Positions 1 through 5,051 of a stretch of 5,051 nucleotides of DNA are shown in pieces. A model generated the notes under the pieces. The model was not told the origin of the DNA. It saw nothing but the letters and a program-made list of their open reading frames with translations, and did not search any database. This DNA comes from CAZRDB01 sp964598695 (GTDB lineage: Bacteria > Armatimonadota > Zipacnadia > UBA1398). Each line of letters opens with the position of its first letter. The first letter of the stretch is position 1. The translations under genes and the position numbers were made by a program. The stretch spans positions 1-5,051 of the forward strand of contig CAZRDB010000266.1 of assembly GCA_964598695.1 (NCBI GenBank). The letters are read 5' to 3'.

Positions 1-114
1 CGCTCGCGAGGCTGCCCCGGGCGTAGGGCACCCTCACACCGACAGCCGAGGCTTGTCGGGGAGGGCGTCCCGAACACCGTTCCCGTGCGCGGCTCGCGGA
101 CGAAGCGGACGCTG

Positions 115-123
115 CCCCCCCCC
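115..123. repeat. C9/G9 homopolymer tract
   Basis: Nine consecutive C residues on the plus strand (G9 in the direction of transcription). It lies 84 bases beyond the oxidoreductase stop codon. Tracts this long are prone to polymerase slippage and sequencing error. No gene is clearly affected. Confidence 0.85.
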
Positions 124-137
124 AGGTACCGCTCGCA

Positions 138-150
138 GACCAGTCTGGTC
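138..150. repeat. Small inverted repeat GACCAG-T-CTGGTC
   Basis: Two perfect 6-base arms (138-143 and 145-150) flank one central base. As RNA it could form a 5-bp stem with a 3-base loop. It lies between the two homopolymer tracts downstream of the oxidoreductase. It has the symmetry of an operator half-site pair, but no adjacent promoter is visible and no U-tract follows on either strand. Chance occurrence is quite possible. Confidence 0.35.
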
Positions 151-195
151 GCGGCCGCAGAGACGCCGCAGGCCCGGACGGGCTCGCCGAGACCT

Positions 196-203
196 CCCCC
201 CCC
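196..203. repeat. C8/G8 homopolymer tract just after the oxidoreductase stop
   Basis: Eight consecutive C residues on the plus strand, read as G8 three bases after the oxidoreductase stop codon at 207-209. Because the stop precedes the tract, a length change would not alter the annotated protein. Confidence 0.85.
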
Positions 204-206
204 GCG

Positions 207-1226
207 CTAGAGCAGCCGGTAGACGGCCTCCGCCACCTCGAGGTCGCGGACCGCCTCCGACGCCGGGTTCACCGGAGCCATCTCACCCCGGACGGTCGCC
301 ACGAAGTCCGCGGCCTGCTGGCGGAACGCCCACTGCCAGACCGGGACCGGCGAGACCTTCCGGCCGTCGGTCGAGGAGTAGGCCTCGACCTGCGCGGGCA
401 CGTTGCGCAGCATCGGAGGCGGGGTCTTGAGGTCGACGTAGCCGTCGCCGAAGTAGACCGTCGTGACCTCGTCCCACCACTGCACCTGCATCCCGCCGCA
501 CTCGAGGCTCACGAGCGCGTCCTTCGCAGCCAGCGCGATGAGCTTCCGGCCGGAGTGAGAGGTCGCCGAGAGCACCTCCAGCTCGCAGCCGAGCAGGTAG
601 CGCAGCAGGTTGATGTTGTGGATGTAGATGTTGGTGAACATCTGGAAGTCCTGGCGACCCGCGGCGTCGAGGAACTCCGGACCATCCGACTCGATCGTCA
701 TCGCCGGGTACGCCTCGCCGCTGTTGATCATCTCGATCTGGCCGCAGATCCAGTCGCCCCCGAAGCAGTGGGCGCGAACGAATGTGGGCTGCGGGTTCGG
801 CCCCGTCCAGCCCGCGATCGCGTCGCGAGCCCATCGGACACCGGGGTCGCACCGCTTCATGTTGCCGACGCACAGGTGCTTGCCGGCACGCGCCGCGGCC
901 TCGGCCAGCTCGTGGCCCTGGGCGGCGGAGACGGCGAGCGGCTTCTCGACCATCACGTGCTTGCCGGCCGCGAGGAGGTCCTTGACGATGGCGGCGTTGG
1001 CGGCGTGGGGCAGGATCGCGACGACCGCGTCGATCTCCGGGTCATCGGCCAGGGCCCGGTGGTCGGCGTAGGTGCGCTCGATCCCGTAGCGGTGGGCGAC
1101 CAGCTCGGCCTGCCGTTGCTTCGGGTCGGCGACGGCGACCAGCCGGGCGCCCTCGACGGACGCGTAGTTCGCGAGGTGGGCCACCTGGCCCATGTAGCCG
1201 GTACCGACGAAACCCAGTCTCACCAC
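207..1226 (-). CDS. Gfo/Idh/MocA family NAD(P)-dependent oxidoreductase
   Basis: Predicted soluble dehydrogenase of 339 residues. Family members oxidise or reduce hydroxyl/keto groups on sugars, inositols, sugar nucleotides and related compounds; the substrate here cannot be told. The N-terminus is a Rossmann fold with dinucleotide loop Gly-Thr-Gly-Tyr-Met-Gly (8-13), and an Asp near residue 34 at the end of the second strand is compatible with NAD. The family Glu-Lys-Pro motif is at 94-96, its Lys normally catalytic. The C-terminal alpha/beta domain carries His203 in Ile-His-Asn-Ile-Asn followed by Leu-Leu-Arg-Tyr-Leu-Leu-Gly. The usual Asp-x-Gly-x-His-x-x-Asp pattern has Asn at both Asp positions and Tyr at the Gly position, so His is kept. 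The protein ends abruptly at Val-Tyr-Arg-Leu-Leu, slightly shorter at the C-terminus than many relatives. I chose GTG at 1226 because GGAGGAG lies 8 bases upstream; GTG at 1223 is an equal alternative. A GTG at 1259 would add 11 residues with no family similarity. The kinase gene ends 52 bases upstream. Confidence 0.93.
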   Translation of the reverse strand: MVRLGFVGTGYMGQVAHLANYASVEGARLVAVADPKQRQAELVAHRYGIERTYADHRALADDPEIDAVVAILPHAANAAIVKDLLAAGKHVMVEKPLAVSAAQGHELAEAAARAGKHLCVGNMKRCDPGVRWARDAIAGWTGPNPQPTFVRAHCFGGDWICGQIEMINSGEAYPAMTIESDGPEFLDAAGRQDFQMFTNIYIHNINLLRYLLGCELEVLSATSHSGRKLIALAAKDALVSLECGGMQVQWWDEVTTVYFGDGYVDLKTPPPMLRNVPAQVEAYSSTDGRKVSPVPVWQWAFRQQAADFVATVRGEMAPVNPASEAVRDLEVAEAVYRLL

Positions 1227-1234
1227 GGTTCGAT

Positions 1235-1241
1235 CTCCTCC
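1235..1241 (-). promoter_or_regulatory. Ribosome binding site of the oxidoreductase
   Basis: GGAGGAG in the direction of transcription, 8 bases before GTG 1226 and 11 before GTG 1223. It decides the start against the upstream GTG at 1259, since it would lie inside that longer frame. It is the strongest Shine-Dalgarno in the window and suggests this gene is translated efficiently on its own. Confidence 0.8.
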
Positions 1242-1278
1242 ATGTCTCTCCCGCCGCACATGCGGATCGGGTGCGCTG

Positions 1279-4158
1279 CTACGCGTCGGCGGCGGGGGCT
1301 CTCCGGTGGAGCACCTGCTGGAGCGCGTCGAGAAGCTCGTTCGGTCGATAGGGCTTCTGCAGGAACCCGGTGAACGACCCCGCCGACAGCTCCCGCGTCG
1401 CGTCCTCTTGGTGGTACCCGCTCGAGAGGATCACCGGAACGTCATCGCGGACCGCGCGGATCCGCTCCAGCACCTCGGGGCCGGTCATGCGCGGCATGGT
1501 GACATCCAGCAGCACCGCCGAAAGCTCGTCCGCGCGGCTCGCGAACAGCGAGATCGCTTCCTCGCCGTCGCAGGCGAACAGCGGCGTGTAGCCGGCGAGC
1601 ACGAGCACCTCGCCCGCGAGGTCGCGGATGAACTCCTCATCGTCGACGACCAGTACGGTGCCGCCGCTCGCCGAGAGCGGAGCGCTCGGCGCCCGCGGCA
1701 CGGCGCTCTCCGACGCTGCGGGGGAGAGGGGCGTCTGGGGAGGCAGGTAGATCGAGACCTGGGTGCCGACGCCGGACTCGCTCTGAACGCGGATCCCGCC
1801 GTGGTGGCCTCGAACGATCCCGAGGCTCGCGGCCAGCCCGAGGCCCCGACCGGCGAACTTGGTCGAGAAGAAGGGCTCGAAGATGCGCTCGAGGGTGCCT
1901 CGGTCCATCCCGCAGCCCGTGTCCGAGACACGGATCCGGAGGTGCGAGCCCGGGGCCAGCGACTCGAACGGATACCCCGCGAGCGCGTCGCGGGGTCCGA
2001 GTTCCTCCAGCGAGACCGAGACAGCGATCGAGCCGCCCTCGGGGGGCAGCGCCTCGCAGGCGTTGGTCAGCAGTTCCCGGACCACCTGACGGAGCTGCGA
2101 GGCGTCACCGTGCGCGGGCGGCAGCGCGGGCGCGGTCTCCACCGCGAGTCGGCTACCCTCGGGCAGGCGCGCCCGACACTCCTCGACCGCACCGGCGACG
2201 AGCGTCGCCAGGTCGACCTGCTCGACGAGGAGGCGTCCGCGCCCCGAGTAGGCAAGCATCTGCCGCGACAGTTCACAGGCCCGCGCGCCGGCCAGCTCGA
2301 TCCGCTCGATGAGCGGCCCGACCGGCGAGCCGTGCGGGAGCAACTGGAGGGCGAGCGTCGCGTTCCCCAGCACGCCCATGAGGATGTTGTTGAAGTCGTG
2401 AGCCACCCCCCCCGCGAGCGCGGAGAGGCTCTCGAGCCGCTGCGCCTGCTGTACCCGCCGCTCCAGCCGTTCGCGCTCGACCTCGGCCTCGAGGCGCTCG
2501 GTGACGTCGTGGAGCACGGCCAGCAGCACAGGCTTCCCCGCCACCTCGACCCGGCCGAGCCGCACCTCGACGCGGCGGCGGCCTCCATCGGAGCGCACGA
2601 TCGTGAGCGGCCCGCTCACCGATTCGCCCCGGAGCGCCCGCTCCAACCGATCGCGGACCGTGTCCTGTCCGCTGGCGTCGGCGGCCTCGATGCCGACGCC
2701 GTACTCACCCACGCCCATCCCGATCAACTGCGCCCGTGCGTAGCCGGTGAGCGAGACCGCCGCCTCGTTGCAGTCGGCGATGGTCGCCTGCTCGGTGAGG
2801 AGGAACATGCCGTCGTGGGCGGCCTCGAAGACGGTCCGGTAGCGCTCTTCGGACTCGTGGATGTGCCGCAGGTCGGCTACGTGGCGGTAGGCGTCGTCGA
2901 CGGCCCGTGCCAGCTCGGCCAGCCGGTCGATGTCGCGCTCCGAGTAGGCATTGGGCCGCGCGCAGGCCACGCCGATCGTCCCGCGCGAGAAGGGGAGGTC
3001 GACCACCGAACGCGCCCCCGGCTCACGCAGGTCGTACAGCACCCCGCGCTCGTCGTACGGGTCGTCGGCCAACAGGTCGGGCCGGTAGACCGGCTGCTGG
3101 GTACGGAGCGCCTCGACGACGGCCTGTCCCAGCGACGGGATCGGGATCCCGTGGGGACCGTCCTCGGGGACCACCCCGATGTAGCGCCCGGCAGCTTCGC
3201 CGTCGGTCAGCACGAACGAGCTGTAGTCGCAGGGGATCCCCAGCTCCTCGATCGAGCGCTCGAAAGCGTGGACCACCGCGTGGAGATCGCGGTGGCTGTC
3301 GAGGCCGTAGGCGGCCGCGCGGACCCGGTCGGCCGCGCTCCGCAGCCGCAGGTCGTCCTCGCGACCCTTCACCGCGGTCAGATCGCGCACGAAGACGACC
3401 GCGTACTGCTCGCCCTCGAACTCCAGGTAGCTGCTCGAGACCTCGACGAGCAGCGGCCGGCCCGACGCCGGCGCGAACCGCCGCTCGCTCGCGACGGTCC
3501 GAGCCTCCCGCAGCCGCTCCCAGCGCCGCTGCCACTCGCCCTCCGTGAGGTCCAGATCGTAGTCGCGGATCGACCGGCCGACCACGTCGCCCGGCTCGGC
3601 GCCCAGCAGCGCCCCGGCGGCGAGGTTCGCGTACCGGATCGTCCCGTCCCGGTCGAGCCACAGCACGGCGACGGAGGCGTGGTCGAGGCTGAACTGCGTG
3701 AGGCGCAAGGCGTGTTCCGCGCGCTTGCGGCGGGAGATCGGACGCGAGATGCCGACCAGGCCGATCACGGCGCCCCCGAGATCCCGAAGCGGCACCTTCG
3801 TCGTCGACATCCAGCCCTGGGTGCCGTCGGCGAAGGGGATCAGCTCCTCCTTGTCCAGGATCGGCTGGCCCGAGCGGATCACGCCCAAGTCGTCGGCCAG
3901 ACAGCGCCCCCCCTGGCCCTCGCCGAAGTAGTCGATATCGGTGTGGCCGACGGCCTCCTCGATGCTGCGTACGCCGAGAACGCGCACCTGGGCGTCGTTG
4001 ATCCGCGTGAACCGGCCCTCGGCGTCCTTGAAGTAGATCGTGTCCGGCACGTGGGCCATGAGGGCGTCGAACTGACGCCGGACGTCCGACTCCTCACGGA
4101 GCCAACGCCTGACATCCTCCGGCACGTCTTCTCGCTCGAGGAAGTCCTCGGGCCTCAT
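1279..4158 (-). CDS. Soluble hybrid sensor histidine kinase (PAS-PAS-GAF-PAS-HisKA-HATPase-REC)
   Basis: Predicted cytoplasmic hybrid kinase of 959 residues, with no signal peptide or membrane segment. PAS1 is about 27-141 (Ile-Tyr-Phe-Lys-Asp, Asn54), PAS2 151-261 (Asn178), a GAF-like domain 272-430, and PAS3 436-556 (Asn464). A short charged helix leads to the dimerisation/phosphoacceptor domain with Gly-Gly-Val-Ala-His587-Asp-Phe-Asn-Asn, a form typical of NtrB-like (HPK4-type) kinases. The ATPase domain shows the N box (Asn699), G1 box (Asp746-Thr-Gly-Cys-Gly), F box (Pro-Phe-Phe-Ser-Thr-Lys, 762-767) and G2 box (Gly770-x-Gly-x-Gly). After a Pro/Ala/Ser linker, the receiver (835-951) has Asp839/Asp840, phosphoacceptor Asp885, Ser912 and Lys935-Pro, so every catalytic residue is present. 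There is no DNA-binding output domain; a phosphotransfer or regulator partner must be elsewhere. Ligands are unknown, and no haem- or flavin-diagnostic motif is recognised. I chose ATG 4158 because the alternative GTG at 4185 lacks a Shine-Dalgarno. ATG 4158 has only a weak GGCGGA 12 bases upstream, and a short upstream frame ends across it, so coupled translation is possible. Confidence 0.95.
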   Translation of the reverse strand: MRPEDFLEREDVPEDVRRWLREESDVRRQFDALMAHVPDTIYFKDAEGRFTRINDAQVRVLGVRSIEEAVGHTDIDYFGEGQGGRCLADDLGVIRSGQPILDKEELIPFADGTQGWMSTTKVPLRDLGGAVIGLVGISRPISRRKRAEHALRLTQFSLDHASVAVLWLDRDGTIRYANLAAGALLGAEPGDVVGRSIRDYDLDLTEGEWQRRWERLREARTVASERRFAPASGRPLLVEVSSSYLEFEGEQYAVVFVRDLTAVKGREDDLRLRSAADRVRAAAYGLDSHRDLHAVVHAFERSIEELGIPCDYSSFVLTDGEAAGRYIGVVPEDGPHGIPIPSLGQAVVEALRTQQPVYRPDLLADDPYDERGVLYDLREPGARSVVDLPFSRGTIGVACARPNAYSERDIDRLAELARAVDDAYRHVADLRHIHESEERYRTVFEAAHDGMFLLTEQATIADCNEAAVSLTGYARAQLIGMGVGEYGVGIEAADASGQDTVRDRLERALRGESVSGPLTIVRSDGGRRRVEVRLGRVEVAGKPVLLAVLHDVTERLEAEVERERLERRVQQAQRLESLSALAGGVAHDFNNILMGVLGNATLALQLLPHGSPVGPLIERIELAGARACELSRQMLAYSGRGRLLVEQVDLATLVAGAVEECRARLPEGSRLAVETAPALPPAHGDASQLRQVVRELLTNACEALPPEGGSIAVSVSLEELGPRDALAGYPFESLAPGSHLRIRVSDTGCGMDRGTLERIFEPFFSTKFAGRGLGLAASLGIVRGHHGGIRVQSESGVGTQVSIYLPPQTPLSPAASESAVPRAPSAPLSASGGTVLVVDDEEFIRDLAGEVLVLAGYTPLFACDGEEAISLFASRADELSAVLLDVTMPRMTGPEVLERIRAVRDDVPVILSSGYHQEDATRELSAGSFTGFLQKPYRPNELLDALQQVLHRRAPAADA
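2406..2413. repeat. G8 tract within the histidine-box codons of the kinase
   Basis: Eight consecutive C on the plus strand, read as G8 on the coding strand across the codons for Ala582-Gly583-Gly584-Val585. It ends five bases before the codon of the catalytic His587 (2398-2400). Loss of one G would shift into a frame that runs to a stop at 2067-2069 and removes the phosphoacceptor, ATPase and receiver regions. The frame as given is intact. Confidence 0.85.
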
Positions 4159-4189
4159 GGCGCCCGTCCATCCGCCAACCGGCACGACT

Positions 4190-4204
4190 GGGGGACCGGC
4201 CCCC
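4190..4204 (-). promoter_or_regulatory. GC-only hairpin in the leader of the kinase gene
   Basis: In the direction of transcription, five G and five C residues enclose the loop CCGGU, giving a perfect 5-bp GC stem. It lies 31 bases before the kinase ATG and 58 bases after the stop of the upstream membrane protein. No U-tract follows, so it is not a standard intrinsic terminator. It could mark an RNA 3' end, act as a weak attenuator, or be chance in GC-rich DNA. Confidence 0.35.
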
Positions 4205-4262
4205 GCATCCTCCGCAGGCCCAGCCCGTCAGACACGCTGCCGGCCCTTCGGTTCGACCGCGC

Positions 4263-4844
4263 CTACGGCGCCAGTTCGACCGACACGTCTTCGACCATCC
4301 AGAGGGGCCCTTCCTGCTTCATCCGGAAGATCGCCGTGCCCGTGCCGCGGTCGCCCGCCACGGGAACCCGCACCTCGGCCGCGCCGCCGCTGCCCTCGGT
4401 CGTCTTCGCCGGCTGCGCGAGCAGGAGATCGGAGCTGTCGCGCAGGCGTCCCACGCGATCCTCGAGCCGCTGGCGGAGTTCCTTGGCTTTGGACTCGCCC
4501 CCCACCGTCAGCGGGCCCGCCGTCTGCCAGTCTCCTTGCTGCACGCTCTGCAGCCAACTGATCGCCATCATGCCCTCGTAGCCGCCGAAGAGGCGGCCGA
4601 AGAAGGCAGTCGGCCCACCGCAGCACAGGGCAACCCCGCCGCCGAGAACCACGACGACGATCAGGGTCACGATGCAGCCCCACGCCCAGCACGACAGACC
4701 CTTCCGGCGCGGGGGCGCCGTCGGGGCGTAGGTGGGCGTGGCGGGGGCCGGGGGGCCGTAGGCCGGCGGGGTGTAGGTGGGCGGTGTGTAGCCGGCCGGA
4801 GGAGGCGGGGCGGGCTCGCCCTGCGGGGGCTGCTGCGTGTCCAT
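4263..4844 (-). CDS. Small proline-rich protein with one membrane anchor, unknown function
   Basis: I do not recognise a specific gene. The 193-residue product has three parts. Residues 1-45 are a low-complexity tail rich in Pro, Tyr, Thr and Ala with Tyr-Thr-Pro-Pro repeats. Arg-Arg-Lys at 46-48 precedes a hydrophobic segment at about 51-75 (Val-Leu-Ile-Gly rich, with Cys at 52, 57, 74 and 75), which by the positive-inside rule puts the tail in the cytoplasm and the rest outside. Residues 76-193 form a small soluble domain: a helix with Gln-Gly-Asp-Trp, a charged helix at about 117-137, then likely beta strands ending in Gly-Pro-Leu-Trp-Met-Val-Glu-Asp-Val. That pattern resembles small NTF2-like/DUF4878-type extracytoplasmic domains, but this is inference from layout only. 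ATG 4844 is chosen because GAGGAG sits 10 bases upstream; upstream starts at 4874 and 4883 have none. The kinase gene begins 104 bases downstream, and a functional link is possible but unproven. Confidence 0.82.
   Translation of the reverse strand: MDTQQPPQGEPAPPPPAGYTPPTYTPPAYGPPAPATPTYAPTAPPRRKGLSCWAWGCIVTLIVVVVLGGGVALCCGGPTAFFGRLFGGYEGMMAISWLQSVQQGDWQTAGPLTVGGESKAKELRQRLEDRVGRLRDSSDLLLAQPAKTTEGSGGAAEVRVPVAGDRGTGTAIFRMKQEGPLWMVEDVSVELAP
4719..4790 (-). repeat. Degenerate Tyr-x-Pro-Pro coding repeat
   Basis: Codons 19-42 of the membrane protein carry Tyr-Thr-Pro-Pro at 19 and 24 and Tyr-Gly-Pro-Pro at 29, spaced five residues apart, followed by a looser Tyr-Ala-Pro-Thr at 39. At DNA level this gives recurring GGTGTAGGTGGGCG-like stretches on the plus strand. 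Such tails occur at the cytoplasmic N-termini of many bacterial membrane proteins and often vary in copy number. Confidence 0.7.
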
Positions 4845-4854
4845 GGCCGAACCG

Positions 4855-4860
4855 CTCCTC
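4855..4860 (-). promoter_or_regulatory. Ribosome binding site of the proline-rich membrane protein
   Basis: GAGGAG in the direction of transcription, 10 bases before ATG 4844. It supports this start over the in-frame ATG 4874 and GTG 4883, which would place the site inside the coding region and add residues without a recognisable role. Confidence 0.7.
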
Positions 4861-4961
4861 TCAGCGCCGAGCATGAGGTCCACGGGGCCGGCGACGTTCG
4901 TCGGCCGCTGGCCTGTGCTTTCGGCGCGGAGCCGGCGTTCCCTGCGTCTCCCGAGGCGGTC

Positions 4962-5051
4962 TCAGGCGGACGCTCCGCGCAACGCTCGTTTGGCGGCCGG
5001 GAGCACCTCGACCAGCACGACCGCGACGACCATGAGCGCCGCGCCGCCCCA
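4962..5051 (-). CDS. C-terminal end of a membrane protein, possibly an EamA/DMT-type transporter (partial)
   Basis: Reading from the right edge, 29 codons end in TGA at 4962-4964. The visible peptide starts Trp-Gly-Gly-Ala-Ala-Leu-Met, continues as a Val/Leu-rich hydrophobic stretch, then turns basic (Ala-Ala-Lys-Arg-Ala-Leu-Arg) before the stop. A final hydrophobic helix opening with Gly-Ala-Ala-Leu and followed by a short positive tail is how many EamA/DMT-family transporters end. Other multi-spanning proteins end the same way, so the family is a guess; that it is the end of a membrane protein is better supported. The frame is open to the window edge. It lies 117 bases upstream of the proline-rich protein on the same strand. 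Confidence 0.5.
   Translation of the reverse strand, partial: WGGAALMVVAVVLVEVLPAAKRALRGASA

Larger units (their letters stand above)
1..206. other. Non-coding or unassigned stretch downstream of the oxidoreductase
   Basis: I see no gene here that I can support. On the minus strand the frame of the oxidoreductase stays open past its stop to the window edge, but its translation is rich in Arg, Gly and Pro with no recognisable motif, and open frames are expected at this GC content. A possible minus-strand start (GTG at 35-37, followed by Arg-Val-Pro-Tyr-Ala) lacks a convincing ribosome binding site and has only a dozen codons in the window. The plus-strand frame from 53 into the oxidoreductase is Arg/Pro-rich and looks like an antisense shadow. 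A 5-bp stem (56-60 with 69-73, 8-base loop) lacks a U-tract, so I do not call it a terminator. Confidence 0.6.

Noticed and set aside
3..206. Continuation of the oxidoreductase frame past its TAG stop as a read-through or broken extension
   Set aside because: The frame is open for 68 codons, but the encoded sequence is Gly/Arg/Pro-rich without family similarity, and the protein already covers the family's core domains.
53..430. Plus-strand Arg/Pro-rich open frame at the left end
   Set aside because: It overlaps the 3' part of the oxidoreductase, has extreme Arg/Pro composition and no ribosome binding site that I can see.
555..1373. Plus-strand open frame antisense to the oxidoreductase
   Set aside because: No motif, compositionally a mirror of the real gene, and it crosses the oxidoreductase start and kinase end without respecting any gene boundary.
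1306..4581. Very long plus-strand open frame (1091 codons) antisense to the whole kinase and part of the membrane protein
   Set aside because: Its translation is dominated by Arg, Asp, Gly, Ala, Val and His with no recognisable domain, while the minus strand encodes a kinase with every signature motif. High-GC third positions on one strand remove stops on the other, which explains the length.
4228..4692. Minus-strand frame overlapping the membrane protein in another phase
   Set aside because: Arg/Gly-rich out-of-phase reading of the same DNA; the chosen frame has a Shine-Dalgarno, a clean membrane segment and a folded-looking domain.
4892..4903. CGACG-TT-CGTCG palindrome upstream of the membrane-protein gene, considered as an operator
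   Set aside because: Only a 5-base symmetry in GC-rich DNA, no promoter elements recognisable around it, and no second copy found.
4845..4961. Search for a sigma-70 or ECF-type promoter in front of the membrane-protein gene
   Set aside because: A GGAAC-like element is present near 4936-4940 on the minus strand, but no matching -10 element follows at suitable spacing and no TATAAT-like box is seen.

Overview
The window is a very GC-rich stretch of bacterial chromosome with every supported gene on the minus strand. In transcription order (right to left) these are the last codons of a membrane protein (4962-5051, cut by the window edge), a small proline-rich membrane-anchored protein (4263-4844), a large soluble hybrid sensor histidine kinase (1279-4158), and a Gfo/Idh/MocA-type NAD(P)-dependent oxidoreductase (207-1226). 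The gaps are 117, 104 and 52 bases, so partial co-transcription is possible but not shown. No convincing sigma-70 promoter or U-tailed terminator was found.

The GC content, frequent GTG starts, polyproline-tailed membrane protein and multi-PAS hybrid kinase suit an environmental high-GC bacterium. Planctomycetota, Myxococcota, Chloroflexota or a related uncultured phylum are all possible. The sequence does not settle the phylum, and there is no rRNA, tRNA or other marker.

Region by region: 1-206 lies downstream of the oxidoreductase and holds no gene I can support, only two long C/G homopolymer tracts and a small inverted repeat. Next come the oxidoreductase with a strong Shine-Dalgarno, and the kinase (PAS-PAS-GAF-PAS-HisKA-HATPase-REC). 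The 104-base kinase leader contains a GC-only hairpin and a short reading frame that runs into the kinase start codon. The small membrane protein and the end of a possible EamA/DMT-type transporter complete the window.

How the genes might work together is inference. The kinase has no transmembrane segment, so it probably senses an intracellular or diffusible signal and passes phosphate to its own receiver and then to a partner outside the window. The nearby oxidoreductase may be a metabolic neighbour rather than part of the signalling pathway. I see no mobile element, CRISPR array, toxin-antitoxin pair or defence system, and nothing that amounts to a clearly new system. The most unusual points are a G8 slippage tract just before the catalytic histidine codon of the kinase, short overlapping reading frames at two start codons, a non-canonical active-site segment in the oxidoreductase, and the unassigned proline/tyrosine-repeat membrane protein.
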